A stretch of 64,000 bases of DNA, from assembly GCF_964355755.1 (NCBI RefSeq), contig NC_092672.1:30808501-30872500 (forward strand), read 5' to 3'. A program made the translations under genes and the position numbers. The DNA is from Antedon mediterranea (lineage: Eukaryota; Echinodermata; Crinoidea; Comatulida; Antedonidae). The notes beneath the pieces are model-generated. The model was not told the origin of the DNA. It saw nothing but the letters and a program-made list of their open reading frames with translations, and ran no database searches. This document shows, piece after piece, positions 40,731-53,510 of the stretch (the stretch's first letter is position 1; every line of letters starts with the position of its first letter).

Positions 40731-42184
40731 AGTCGCGTGCTCAAGTTAGTGTTTACCGACCGACCGACCGACCGACTGACCAAAAAAATGGCATGAAAAG
40801 TTGTTAAGAGCTCAGTTGTTGGCCATCCTGGAAACAGCACACATATTGAGGAAGCTGTTATGTATCTAAGCTTCTTATTAATTTCGTTTTGTTTCCCAAA
40901 GTGAGACTTGATTTCGGTACCACCGAGCCATACACAATTGACTAAATTGTAGAAAGATTCCTCCGTGTATTTACTATACAATAACCACTTTGGTGCAGAT
41001 AGATTTTTACATACCGCAATGAATTATAATTTTTTGCTATGATGAAATCTTTAAAAATATAAAAAAATGATGCACTGTCAAACTATATACTATTAAATTT
41101 AATATATGAATATTTTAAGTAAGAAAGTTAATGTTAAATTTGTTTTTTCGGCCTATGGAAATGTCATAATTTGTTTGAATGTCGAAATTATTTTTTTTAA
41201 TTTAATATACAATAATGATGACTTAATCAACTTTTGTTCTCTTAATTTCATAATAAATCATACATATGATACACTTTTAAAAAATGAAATGCAAAATAGG
41301 TGTTCCCGAGTATTCTGACAATCTATATTAATATTCATTAACATTTAACGCGCGGTGCGCATGCAAAAATCTGCGCACTCATGGCAATTTTTTAAACGCT
41401 TAAAATTTCCTGTAATGTATTTCATCGAAAATAAATGTTGACAATTTTAAAAATGTTAAGCGCACGTACGCATGCGTTACATGCGCTACGCACGTAATTG
41501 TATTGCCATATGATGATTTAAGCCGATTTTCCACTAGTCGAATTTGTTCGCGCGAATCCAACGGTTTGAAGAGAAAAAATCGCCTACTCTCTTTCAACTA
41601 CATGAGCGAATAGCTGCAACGTTCATGTTCCTTGCGTGGTTGCTGAGCATTTCAATTCGCATGACTGCTCGTGAAAGCGTCATAGCTCATTTCCTGAGCT
41701 CTGATTGGTGGCGCAATATTTCGCTTCGCAAAAAGTAGAAACAATTCGAACTAGTAAATTTCACTGAAGCGAAAAATCAAAGGAACTAGAATTCGTCGAA
41801 GAAGGGAGTATGACAGACATAAACTCGAATACGCATGCGTATAGCATGACGCTTTCGATTCGCGCGAACAAATTCGCCTAGTGGAAAATCGGCTTTATGC
41901 ACTGAAATTTATGAGTACCAAATTTTACTTAATTGTGATTCATGCTTGTGATGAAACGTAATTTCGATAAATCGTGCGTAGACCGCGTAATTTTTGATTG
42001 CGCACCGTGAAAACATAACCACATCGATTCCTGGCCATAAGGAAAATACTGTGAAAAATTGACTTAGCTAGATGAAACTGATATCAAGAGAAGGCCATAT
42101 ACAAGTTAGTGTTTACCGACCAACCGACCAACCGACCGACACAGTGAGCTGTAGAGTCGCGTCGCGCGCACGCGACTAAAAATA
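40731..42184 (-). mobile_element. Non-autonomous repeat family A, copy 3
   Basis: Ends AGTCGCGTGC and, at the right, CACGCGACTAAAAAT; (CCGACCGA)n tracts near both ends; core GCGCGC segments as in copies 1 and 2. About 540 bp near its left end (40790-41340) is not shared with the other copies, and a MITE is inserted at 41521. Confidence 0.7.
41521..41894. mobile_element. Harbinger-like MITE inside family A copy 3
   Basis: Inverted termini AGCCGATTTTCCACTAG / CTAGTGGAAAATCGGCT, subterminal AATTTGTTCGCGCGAATC palindromic region, and a 3-bp duplication TTA (41518-41520, 41895-41897). The uninterrupted copies at 10.35 and 22.7 kb show the empty site. Confidence 0.85.
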
Positions 42185-42764
42185 AGTATGTTACTCCATG
42201 GTATAACATATCATTTCCTAATGGTATGAAGAAATATTAGCTGTCCTCTCAAGTTGGCAACGTTTATCGTTGGTGGCGATATTCGTTTTGCCTTTTTTTT
42301 ATTTTTGAAGTAAAAGCAAAATGAAGATTATACGGCTAAATATTAAAAAATCAAATCAAATAATATTTAATTTGATATTTTAATATTTAGCAGTATAATA
42401 TTCATATAATGATTGGAGTATATTGCGGAAAAGTGTAAAAGTCAGTTTATAAAAATAATATAATGTCAGAAATCGGGAAAATGTGACATTACATCGGGAG
42501 AACTGATGATATACCTATAATTGTTCGATAGCCAAGTTGTTTAGTCAGCTTGTCGGTTTGTGACATCGCACTCTCTGTTTCTCGTTAGGACCCGGGATGC
42601 TCCCTCCCCATAAACATCTATTCTAATAAAACATCATTTGGAATAATTCCCTCTCCTACTCCAACACTCTAATCCCCTACATATATTTATACACACACTA
42701 TTGTAGATTCATAGATTATCTATAAGTTACCAAGCATTTGTTACTGTGTTTTATCACTTAAAAA
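42185..42764. other. Non-coding stretch
   Basis: Nothing recognised. Confidence 0.5.
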
Positions 42765-43310
42765 GCCCCTTTTTCACAGACGTTCCTGCAATAGACCGGT
42801 ATGATGTTGGCGTCGTGCCGGTATCGTTGCCGGTATATACCCATTCTCATCGGACTATCGTGCCGGAATTATAACCGGTATATAACGGCTTTCTGTGAGA
42901 AAGGAGTCGGGAATATTCGGACGACAATAAAAGGTCTGACAAAATAATTATTGAGGGCGTCTGATGACGGCTATTTAATTGCTGTACCTGTATAATATAT
43001 GCACAATATACTGTACATAGCATGTACTGCATAAATATGCTATAAAGGAAGATAATATCTGTAACTTAAAATTCGCCGCCATATATCGCTATACAAAAAT
43101 AATAACAATAAAGGACGCCCTCAATAATTATTTTGTCAGAGACTTTTTATTGGCCGAATATGCCCGACACCTTTCTTACAGAAAGCAGATATATACCGGT
43201 TATTATTTCCGGTACGATAGTCCAATGAGAATGGGTATATGCCGGTAACGATACCGGCACGACGCCAGCATCATACCGGTATATTGCAGGCACATCTGTG
43301 AGAAGGGGGC
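42765..43310. mobile_element. Long-arm foldback element
   Basis: Arms of about 190-200 bp (42765-42960 and 43110-43310) are imperfect reverse complements, with GCCCCTTTTTCACAGACGT against GCCCCCTTCTCACAGATGT at the ends and repeated ACCGGTAT/GCCGGTAT motifs within. Centre about 150 bp. No clear target duplication. Arms have diverged, so it is older than the foldback at 2890. Confidence 0.8.
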
Positions 43311-43519
43311 GAAGAGAATTTATTTGATTATACCTGTAAATGCTAGTAGACCTACCATATTACCCTTAACAAAGTAAGCGCCTCCCTCCAATGAACTTCA
43401 TAAAGTCCATGTTACAGAAACATTAAGAAATTAACGATCATCATATTACTTAAATAAGACCATTATGTTTGTTTTGATTCTATAACGAGATACAAAAATA
43501 ATAATATAAAAAAACATAC

Positions 43520-44035
43520 TTTCAACAACACCAATTTCCTTCATGTCCTTAATAAATGTATCCCAATTCTCTTTGTTTATTACACCTCTGGATTTTTCAA
43601 GATCAAAGAGCATATCCCAGCGGTCCGAATATTTTTTAGTAGGAACATTAAATCTTTCGTTGATTTTTTTCACGCCCGTGTCCGATAAGTTGGAGAAAAA
43701 TTTCAGTACTCCTTGCCGGTGCTGTGTAAACGATGAAACTCCTGCATATGGAAACGATGGCAGCAGGTTTTGAAGCTCGCTTCTCAGTCCAACTTGATTG
43801 GTGATGGTAATCGTATCGTGTAGAAGTTTGAGATTATTCCTACTTAGTTTTCCAGCAGCATTCAATGCATTTAACAGACCTATTGTTCTTTTTTCTTTGT
43901 TATTACTGAACGTTGCGGTATCCAATAAGTCAATGCACGTACATTTGAGTCTATTGAATAATCCCTCGTGACTGCGATCATCATACCAGGCTGCAAATTT
44001 TACATTTAATTTTTTGTAGTTGTCCATTGATATTC
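43520..44035 (-). CDS. Host gene, first coding exon with DED-like domain(s)
   Basis: Acceptor GTTTTATAAG at 44036, ATG at 44027, donor AAA/GTATGT at 43519; 508 coding bases, ending phase 1. The protein (169 residues) has a helical domain around residues 35-90, GLLNALNAAGKLSRNNLKLL followed by HDTITITNQVGLRSEL, the pattern L-x-x-L...G-x-L/I-S-x-x-N/D-x-x-x-L-x-D of death effector domains. A second helical region (residues about 100-165) contains KKYSDRWDMLFDLEKSRG and NWDTFIKDM. DEDs mediate adaptor and caspase assembly in apoptosis and innate immunity; role here is inferred. The 5' intron suggests a non-coding first exon upstream, perhaps 49057-49172, with the Helitrons in the intron. Later exons not found. 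Confidence 0.7.
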
Positions 44036-44746
44036 CTTATAAAACAAACAAATACAGTACATTAATTTGACTAATTGCTACCCCTATAACACCTAATCTA
44101 ATTTTAGTTCTTAACCTGAAATTTTTTGCTATAAGGGAGAAAGAAAGAATCTCATAAAATAATGTTTAGCGTGTACCATATCTGTTGATGATTCTTGATG
44201 TGATTCTTCCCTGAATGAACTAGAGGTTGGATTTCCAAAAAACAATATGTATAGAGTTTATATTATATGTTGCATATTTTTCTAGTTGTCATTATCGTCC
44301 TGGTATACATTTATATTTAATATGGGTATTAATACTGCCCATGGTTTATCATTCAGATAGCCTGGTAAATATTATATCATCACGTCGTGTTTTAATGATT
44401 TAAACAGTGTAAAATGTACTTTTAACAAAATATGTGTAAATGTTCTGTACCTTGATCGTCCCTGGTACCTGTGCTCATCATCTTGCTAATCTTGATCTTT
44501 CAAAGTAGAATCTTTAAATAGTATTATTATCTTCGTACGAGTTTTTAAATGTAGAATCTAAATATAAAGTTAAATTCCAAATACTTTATTATTGACAAAA
44601 TCTATATTATCATATTCTAATATGTGTTTGACTAGGCTGATCGAAATGCATTTTAAAAAGTTGACTGAATTATGTCACCTCCTACAGTATATCATCTTCA
44701 ATCCACACACCCCAAATATTTTGTGGATATGATGATTAGGAAAACG
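44036..44746. other. Non-coding stretch, presumed intron
   Basis: Nothing recognised except the Helitron end at its right border. Confidence 0.5.
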
Positions 44747-44780
44747 AGAGGGTGAGCTCGCTTTGCTCGTTCCCCTCTAG
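44745..44780 (+). mobile_element. Helitron 3' end (second family)
   Basis: GAGAGGGTGAGC...GCTCGTTCCCCTCTAG hairpin followed by T. A 5' TC preceded by A at 44601 (TCTATATTATC) would make a 180-bp element but is uncertain. Confidence 0.6.
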
Positions 44781-45021
44781 TAAGTGTAGACGTTTTAGAC
44801 GGCTTGCAACATAGGCTAGCACAAGTATCCTAAGGTCCTAATGGGACCGTGATAATTCACAGTTATTCCTGCCAGCTTACTCAACAACTCGGCTATCGGG
44901 GTTTCACACGATTTCAAACAAAATGTCTTATCAGTTCTCACGATGTAATTTTATATACTACAGTATTCCCGGGAGTATTCCCCACAATATACTCTTCAGA
45001 ATTAAGCAAAATTTATATATA

Positions 45022-46467
45022 CTAGATGGTACGCTCGCTTCGCTCGCGTACCATCTAGGTCCGTGCCCACAGATGGTTCTCGAATACATAATAATTTCAG
45101 CGTTAAAAAAACTGGCGATTTCAAATGTATACGTACCGCAGGACAATAATACATGTCGTTTACAGGAACGAATAAATAGACACTGTGATTTATGTACTGT
45201 AAAATTAGTACCCTGGGAATTACTTCCAAAAGAGAAACTTGTCACAAAATGAGACCAATTGTTTAAGTCAAATTTAAACAAACTTAAAATGTGTTTTGTA
45301 TGTAACATTTGGGTTGAGGGATGGGGAAGAGGATGGGTGCAAAGAGGAACAATTTTTAAATATATTCTTTACCCATTTATTAACGAAATATTAATTGTTT
45401 TCATGTTTTACAAATAATATACCACTAAACACAGTAAAACATTGCGATTTAATACTTTGTTGAAACTATCACCGTCATAGTCGATTGAAATAGTACCGTA
45501 CATGTAACGATACATCACTACGACATGTTTATATAATGTAAAACAATTTGTGAAAACCACCTCTATTCGGCGAAAATCATAAATTCGATTTAATCGTCAA
45601 TAAATATTAAATTATCTAACTCAACTTAATTAGTAGGCCTAATGGTTTTCAATTGTTTCTTAGAGCAAATTCATACTTAAGTTGGTTCCTACCCTACCCA
45701 CCCCCTACCCACCAAAGTTGCGTTTAGGGCATGTACCGTAGGCCTATCCTCTACTGGTTTTACAACGCTACTCATGCCAGTGAGGGAAGGGTGATGATAT
45801 GGGTGGTTTAACTGCAATAATAAAGATGTGTACATAATATACGGCGAGTGAAAACGCTAGCTCATTATCCGTTTAAAAAAAATTTATATCCAACCTCTGC
45901 AGCACAGATTGAAAAAAAAATAGATCGAATTTCTGTTATGAGTATACAGTACCTGTACTTGCCTTTACGACGCCTGAGGGAATAGACACTTTTGGAACAG
46001 AGATTGGAATGTTCCATTCATCGCAAATCAATACATTTGTATAAACGTATATTAAATCTATCAAAATAGTATTTTTTAAAGAAAATCGGCCTGTCTTCAA
46101 CATTATGATGCTATACTCGAGCTGTTCAACCGGTTTTCAGCCATTAAAAACAATTATCGTAGGAGGAGATAGGAAAATGCGAAGCATCCTCGTATTATTG
46201 TCTGCGGGTATTTTTCAAGAAGGACATCCATTAGACAGTGTATACCACCATCGAAAAACACCCCAATTTGGGGCAAATCGTTGAACCTAAATTCGTTTTA
46301 ATCGTCAATAACTAATTATCGAACTCAATTTAATTAGTAAACAGGGTTACATCAGGTGGTTAAAATCAGTACCGAAAGTACGAACCAACTTTATATACCA
46401 TCGAGTAAACATTCTAGAAATAACGCGCGATTTACCGAATTTTGCCCTTACGTAAATTTTATATAGA
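45022..46467 (-). mobile_element. Helitron 3, non-autonomous (tandem pair B)
   Basis: 1446 bp, same family as Helitrons 1 and 2. 3' hairpin and CTAG at 45022 followed by T in the flank; 5' TC at 46467. Confidence 0.85.
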
Positions 46468-49017
46468 CTAGATGGCACGCTCGCTTCGCTCGCGTACCAT
46501 CTAGGGGTGCTCACAGATGGTTCTCGAATACAGTAGAATCCACGGACGGGGACTTTTTTGGGACACTAAACAAAAACGGAAGTGTCCCCCTAATTGGGGT
46601 ATTCAGAAATAGAGACAACAAAACCAATACTGGATTCCATAAAGGACAATTAATTTATGTGGATTAAAGAAATTAGGGAGAAATGGAAATGTATGTACGG
46701 GAATTGGGCGGCAGCACGTGGTGGTGGTGATGGAACCGCAGTAATAAAGTTGATTGTATTTATATATTATAAGAACCAAACTAAATAAATAGACCTAGAC
46801 ATTCTGCGAAATGGAAATCGGAAATTCAAGCTCCTATTCAGTGAAAAATTAAACTGTAGTCTACCTAAATATTTAGGGCAAATCATCGGTTGTGGTGTTG
46901 AACTTCCTGTAAACATTTGTGTGAACCAAACTGGGTCGAATTTCTGTCATGAGTACTGATTTGTTGGCCTGTGATTTATGACGCCTAAGGGATCTATCTA
47001 GACTTATTTTTTAGAATAATGTACGTACCTGTCAGATACAATTGTCTTGTGTCGTATAATAAATAAGTACTGTAATAGTTACTGAAGTTACTATTAAAAT
47101 CTCGTCAATGAAAACACGAAAATGTATATGCACTTACTTATGAAAACGTATACAGTATTATACTCAGTTATTGAAACAGTAGGTTTAAAAAAGTTTCGTT
47201 TGTCTGTAAAATGATGTAATCAAGCTGTTTACATGAGTCTTAATTTATAAGCACATCAATAATAAAATAGTTTATCTATCCTGTAATTGCCGAGATTATG
47301 GTCGCTGTTGAATGAAATAAAGCCAATCGGTATCATATTTGTACAGAAACGTTTTCGCGGCCGAAGGGTGTAACCTAAATTCGTTGTATTATTATTATCG
47401 TCAAGAACTAACTGTAACTACATAGAAAGTAGGGTATCATAAATTTGGCCTTAGCACTCGGGGGAGTGGCTAAGATGAAGTCCGTGGGACTACTAAATAT
47501 AAATTGTAATGAACCTCGAGGGACATAAATAGGAATATTTCATGTTTCATTATCAATGTATAATAAATGGAAACTGTTTACCGATTCAAATAATAGAAAT
47601 TGGTTTTTAACATTTTCCGAACCTATTGCAAGTTTATTCTCAAAGGGCCCATATATTTACCTACCGTATGTGTTAAACCAAGGGCTCATAAATTTACCTA
47701 CAGTACTTGTGTTAAACCAAACTACTGGATGTTCCATTCATCGCAAATCAATACATTTGTATAATCGTATATTAAATCTATCAAAATAGTATTTTTTAAA
47801 GAAAATCGGCCTGTCTTCAACATTATGATGGTGTACTCTAGCAATCTATCAAAATAGTATTTTTTTAAAGAAAATCGGCCTGTCTTCAACATTATGATGG
47901 TGTACTCTAGCTGTTCAACCGGTTTTCAGCTATTAAAAACAAGTATCGTAGGAGGAGATAGGAAAATGCGAAGCCTCCTCGCTATGTAACATTAGGGTTG
48001 AGGGATGGGAAAGCGGATAGGTACAAAGAGGAACAATTTTTAAATATATTCTTTATCCACTGAGTAACGAAATATTTTGTTCATGTTTTATAGGCCTATA
48101 AATAATATACCTCTAAATACAGTAGGCCTAAAACATTTGCGATTTAATACTTTGTTAAAATTGTCACTGTCATAATCGATTGAAATATTAAAGTACATGT
48201 CACGATACACCACTACGACGTTTACATTTTTGGTAATTATTAATTAATACAAACGTTGAGAAGGAACTGTCAGTATAAAGTTTATTTGTATATCTAACAG
48301 TAGAGCCTATCCACAGTCTCAGTAATAAAGTTTATTTGTATATATTTTTATATTACATCTAACAGTACGAACATTCACAGTAAGAAATGTTCGATTCAAA
48401 TGAAAAATAGTTAATAGGTATTTACAGTATTGTCAAAGTATTGCAAGTTTATTCTCAAAGGGCCCATATATTTACCTACCGTATGTGTTAAACCAAGGGC
48501 TCATAAATTTACCTACAGTACTTGTGTTAAACCAACTCTGGCAGACTGAGAGATTGGGATGTTCCATTCATCGCAAATCAATACATTTGTATAATCGTAT
48601 ATTAAATCTATCAAAATAGTATTTTTTAAAGAAAATCGGCCTGTCTTCAACATTATGATGGTGTACTCTAGCTGTTCAACCGGTTTTCAGCTATTAAAAA
48701 CAATTATCGTAGGAGGAGATAGAAAAATGCGAAGCCTCCTCGCATTTTTTTGGCGGGTATTTTTCAAGATGGACATCCATTAGACAGTGTATACCACGAT
48801 CGGAAAACACCCCTATTTGGGGCAAATCTTTGAACCTAAATTCGTTTTAATCGTCAATAACTAATTATCTAACTCAATTTAATTAGTAAACAGGGTTACA
48901 TCAGGCGGTTAAAATAAGTACCGAAAGTACGAACCAACTTTACATACCATCGAGTGAAAATTCTAGAAGTAAGGCGCGATTTACCGAATTTTGCCCTTAC
49001 GTAAATTTATATATAGA
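46468..49017 (-). mobile_element. Helitron 4, rearranged (tandem pair B)
   Basis: CTAG at 46468 abuts the TC of Helitron 3; own TC at 49017 preceded by A. It is 2.55 kb because of unrelated sequence and internal duplications: AAAGGGCCCATATATTTACC at 47643 and 48458, and AATCTATCAAAATAGTATTT at 47776, 47842 and 48606. Confidence 0.8.
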
Positions 49018-49056
49018 TATACTACTTTGCACGTCTTGCACAAATTTGCAACTTAC

Positions 49057-49172
49057 GTATGGAAATGTAATGCCGCCTGTAATGGCTATATGGAATTAAA
49101 ATCCAGGTGTGATGTAGTTATAGTGTGAGTTGATTGTCCGATACGTGTGAGAAGATTACAACAATGAAGTAA
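49057..49172 (-). promoter_or_regulatory. Repeated promoter/first-exon segment, copy 4
   Basis: Minus strand TAATCTTCTCACACGTATCG then GACAATCAACTCAC, with donor ATAC/GTAAGTTGCA downstream. Could supply the 5' exon of the DED gene at 44035. Confidence 0.5.
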
Positions 49173-50558
49173 ATGTAAATGTAAATGCAGTTTAGCAACA
49201 ATACAACAATATGAATAATAATTTAGAATGTGATTTGTGCATCATTCGCAATCAAGTGATTGGTTGCTTTCGATTTTTTTTTATGATCAAAATATAGAAC
49301 CGACATAATTTTAAAATGAAACATCTTTTTTTATACAATTAAAATTTTCATTGATGCATATTGATTGATGATTGGTGTAATCGAGTCTATTTATATATAT
49401 TGTTGGGTAGGTTAAGCAGACATTCTTTTTTTGAATGTTTTATCCGTGTTATGGGTAGTTTAACATTCACACACTGATTGCGTCGATGTGAATTACCATT
49501 CGTTCCTACACAATTAGATTAGAGGACGCATACTATATTGTATAATCTGTTAAATTTAAAATATTGATGATGACAAATAGATGAAAATCGTGAAAGATTT
49601 GTCAGAAAGTTGAAAACAAATATGAATTTTTAGATGAAATATAAAGTTAGTTTATAAATACTGTATATCTGTAGTATCATTCAAAATTCATTCAAAAGTC
49701 TTTTCAGTTTTTCAAATCATCTATCAAATGTTAATCGTAAAGAGAAGGCCATAATGGTATATTTTTCATGTCAAACACCGAAGGGGGAATGAACGATAAA
49801 ATATAAACCTTGTGTAGTTGTATAGTGGTGTTAGAAAATTAAAAGCAAACACACAATCATACATACTTTAACAATGGAACAGATCCTATTGGCTGATTTA
49901 TGTAGGAATTGCACCACAGCATAGAGGTATTCCTACTCATGGACTCTGTGTGTAAATGTACACCATGTAATACTTAATTTTCAGGAAAATGATATTGGAT
50001 ATCAGTACAGATAGAAGTATTTTACATACCACACAGTATTCCTGGTAGTATTCATTTATCAATATCAATTCCATTTTAGTTGTTATTTACGGTTCAATCA
50101 ATTTAAATACGTCTATTATCGCCAAAGTGTAGGTCTACAAATAATTAATACCAAATCACAGTTGAAAGTATTTTGTAAATTATTACAAATATAACTGAGC
50201 AGATTTTGTGGTGCTGAGGAACCACCAATTCATAATTATGTAGCCAGTTGAGATTGCATATTCTCCAGCGTACGATACTAGTGACACATTGGCTAATAAT
50301 ATGCACAAGAAAATGTAATGTAGGATTTTCAGGAAGCTGCAGTAAGTTCAACATAAAAGAGAGAATTTAAATAGTTTTTAATTGTTGTTGCTCTAAGAAC
50401 ATAATTTACTTAACTAAAACTAAAACTAAAATTTAAAAAAATTACTGATAAATTTTGTTTTTGAGCAGAATAATACAAAGAAAAATTTAAGAAATTAACC
50501 GAAAACAATATAATTAAAGAAAGAACATATGAAGACAGATTTTACTGATTATTTGTAA
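49173..50558. other. Non-coding stretch
   Basis: AT-rich; no exon with convincing borders found. Confidence 0.5.
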
Positions 50559-51093
50559 TCTATATATAAATTATGGTTAATTCTGACATAGGCGAGCACA
50601 ATGGAAAAACTTCGGTACTAATCTCCGCCTTGGATACCTACCTTATCTTTCTCAGATGTACCGCGAAACGTAGATTTGATAACATTAGTTTCCACTATTT
50701 ACGATATTGTTCCATATTTCTATCTTAGGAAGATATTATAAAGGGTTTTATAAGAAAATTTCGGTAAAAGTAATTTCCGGGTTCACGGTAAGGTGTGTCA
50801 ATCAACTTCCCTGCATGGCAAGAGTTCAACCAGGCTGTTTCAACTAAGTTGGTCGTTGGTGCTTGGTGGCGATCCATTTTGGGTTTTTTTTTTTGTTTAT
50901 TTTCGGACCGCGCGTGGCAAATAATTATATAAAGTTACATCGAGAGAAATGACTGATGATAAGAGCTTTTGTTTGAAATCGAATGAATTTCAATAATGAT
51001 AACCGACTGAAAGCGTCCAGGCCAGAATGTCCTAAAACTTTTTACCCGAGTCATTATCGGAGGGGGAGCGAGCGAAGCGAGCTTACCCTCTAG
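50559..51093 (+). mobile_element. Helitron 5, short non-autonomous (second family)
   Basis: A precedes TCTATATATAAATTATGG; the 3' end is hairpin GGAGGGGGAGCG...AGCTTACCCTC then CTAG, followed by T. 535 bp, no coding. Confidence 0.8.
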
Positions 51094-51858
51094 TGTATTT
51101 AATTATGATATGAAAGAATAGCCTAAAGGTGGTGGTTCACGCCACAAAAGAGAAAAGAGAAAGAAAAAAAGCATAATTTACTTTCTCACTGTAGCGAACT
51201 AATTTCAGAGGGGTTCGATGTTTTATTTTGAAATAGTCCTTATAATTATTTTAACTCAATACTAAGAAAAGAAATGGAGTTATTTTGACAAAATGATACC
51301 TATTATTGTGCGAAATGATTACTACATATATTTTACCTTTTAAAAATGCCAACAAAATGGAGATTACACACGTCCATTTTGAATTTGCATTTTAATTATC
51401 AATAAATACTTGGGGATTTCATGTTATTTTTTAAGTATTAAGTATTCTTTACTCCGAAGAACAACTGCATGCCATAAGCATAAATTTTATCTTTAGTTTT
51501 CATTTGTAGGCCTAATTTTATAAGCTGTTTTTATTTTCTCTTGCATGCTTTGGGTGCTCTTTTCATTCTTATTAATATTATGTCTTTTAAAAAGTGTTCG
51601 ATTATATTAACTAACCACCGTCGCGTATACGGAGCCCCTCCCTATTGTGGCCCACAATGCATTTGAGTGCTTACTTTAGTCCTGCTACTGGAGCAAGGAG
51701 AGATATAATGATAATCAATTCTGATTTTTCTGATACAATTTGTTAATAATGATAGAATAATAATATGATTATAGAAACAACTGTATATGTGCATACGACC
51801 TTACAAAAAGTAGGTTGTTAATATTTAATAAAGGTATTACAAGAAACGTGCAACTTAC
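51094..51858. other. Non-coding stretch
   Basis: Nothing recognised. Confidence 0.5.
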
Positions 51859-51985
51859 GTTTAAAAAGCACCCTGATGGTAGCTGTGGTTATGCCAATAC
51901 TATGTGAAATTTACCAAAGGACGCGATCGTTATTGGAGTTGTTTGCTAGATACGTATGAGCAATTACTAACAATTAATGACGAAG
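51859..51985 (-). promoter_or_regulatory. Repeated promoter/first-exon segment, copy 5
   Basis: GCTCATACGTATCTAGCAAA, ACAACTCCAATAACGATCGC, GTCC and donor AAAC/GTAAGTTGCA; the last 10 bases of the donor region equal those of copy 4. Confidence 0.5.
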
Positions 51986-52940
51986 ACGATTGAGCAATAA
52001 AATATGAATGAATATTTATAAAGGCTTATTTTGTTTAACTATGAAAGGATTTTGATTGGTGGTCGTTCCTTGTAACGTTGGGTGTACATTATTTTTATTT
52101 GGCAAAATATCAAGTATAAAACATGTAAGTTAGTATGTTTATTTGCACGAAAACGTTCTTGTCGTGGATGTTTTTGTTTAATACCTCTAGGCCTATAACG
52201 ATAAAATATTGTTATATAATTTACAATTTGAAACAATTAAATATCATAATTTGTCCATGGATCCATTGTTCTTGTGTTATTTGTTTTATATAGGGCTGTT
52301 TATGTTATGTAGGGGGTTTTGTTGATGTGCACGTAGATTAAATTCATACCGCAGTACATTTTTTTAATATTTACGGAAAATCAATTAACTAAATATTTAC
52401 TTACAATACGAATTACTACTGCTACTGTATTACAACAAAAATATATACATCTCAATCCTGTGTTTTTCGGATTTACAGTGTAAAACCTTATGTTATTATT
52501 TTAATAGTTAATGATGTACATATAAACAAATATCCTATAGTTTTGTGGGCAAAGTCCATGCGTCATTACAGGCCTATGAAATAGTTCCCAGTAGGTGAAG
52601 TAAAGTAAGTAAGTCGGTAGGTCTGTAGTTATTATTGTATTATATTATGTATTGTGTAGTAATTGTCTTTTTTATATTAGTCCGCCAAGTCGGCGTTTCG
52701 ATTTTCATCAAGTATTATACGTATGAAACGCCATATGTGCCAGTTTATGTTTGCCAATTACGATCTAGAACCTATAGGCTTTTATATGCTGTACAAATGA
52801 AGAACATACAAACAACTTTAGACCAGCAACAAGTCATGTTAGGGTAGTAAAAAAAACAACATACGTATCACGTCATAGTTATAAATAGCAATGCCAAACA
52901 ATAATACCGTTTCTGAAGTTGTTGGTTATGATCCTACACA
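51986..52940. other. Non-coding stretch
   Basis: Nothing recognised. Confidence 0.5.
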
Positions 52941-52964
52941 AATGGACCTATCACCATTCATGGT

Positions 52965-53510
52965 TTCATCTCCTCTCGTCTTGATTATTGCAATTCTCTG
53001 TTTTATGCCCTTCCGAATTTTCAAATTAATCGTCTTCAACGACTACAAAACTCGGCTGCTCGTATCATTACGTTCACTAACCGTCGCTCTCACATTTCAC
53101 CTGTTCTTCGAGAACTTCACTGGCTCCCCATTGACAAACGAATCAAATTTAAAATCTTGCTCCTTACTTTTAAAGCACTTCTTTTTAACCAACCTGCTTA
53201 CATCCGTCAATTAATCACCTTTTGTGTTCCTGGACGAACTCTTAGATCATCTGACATGATTTCTTACTCTCTGTTCCACGCATAGCTACTAAAACCTTTG
53301 GTCATAGATCGTTTTCTTTTGCAGGACCCACACTCTGGAATCACTCCCCCACAAATTAAACACTGTTCTTCTGTTGCCTTATTTAAAAATTGCTCAAAAC
53401 TAATTTTTTCGACCACTAACATGCACAGCGCCTTTGATTTTGTACCTCGGTCTTTGAATTGACGCTTTATAAATACTGATATAATAATAAATATAATAAT
53501 AATAGCGACG
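52965..53510 (+). pseudogene. CR1/L2-type LINE 3' fragment
   Basis: Reads [60 protein letters not shown] and [17 protein letters not shown], the hallmark C-terminal RT region of CR1/L2 LINEs; then, after a stop, SFSFAGPTLWN. Ends in ATAATAATAAT repeats as CR1/L2 tails do. Plus-strand frames from 52891 are in another register and are not the true frame. Confidence 0.85.

Noticed and set aside
40685-40981. 98-codon minus-strand frame
   Set aside because: Runs across the end of repeat family A; the non-repeat half is unrecognised and has no splice support.
52891-53214. Plus-strand 107-codon frame as a membrane protein
   Set aside because: The real coding frame there is the adjacent one, which reads as CR1/L2 LINE.
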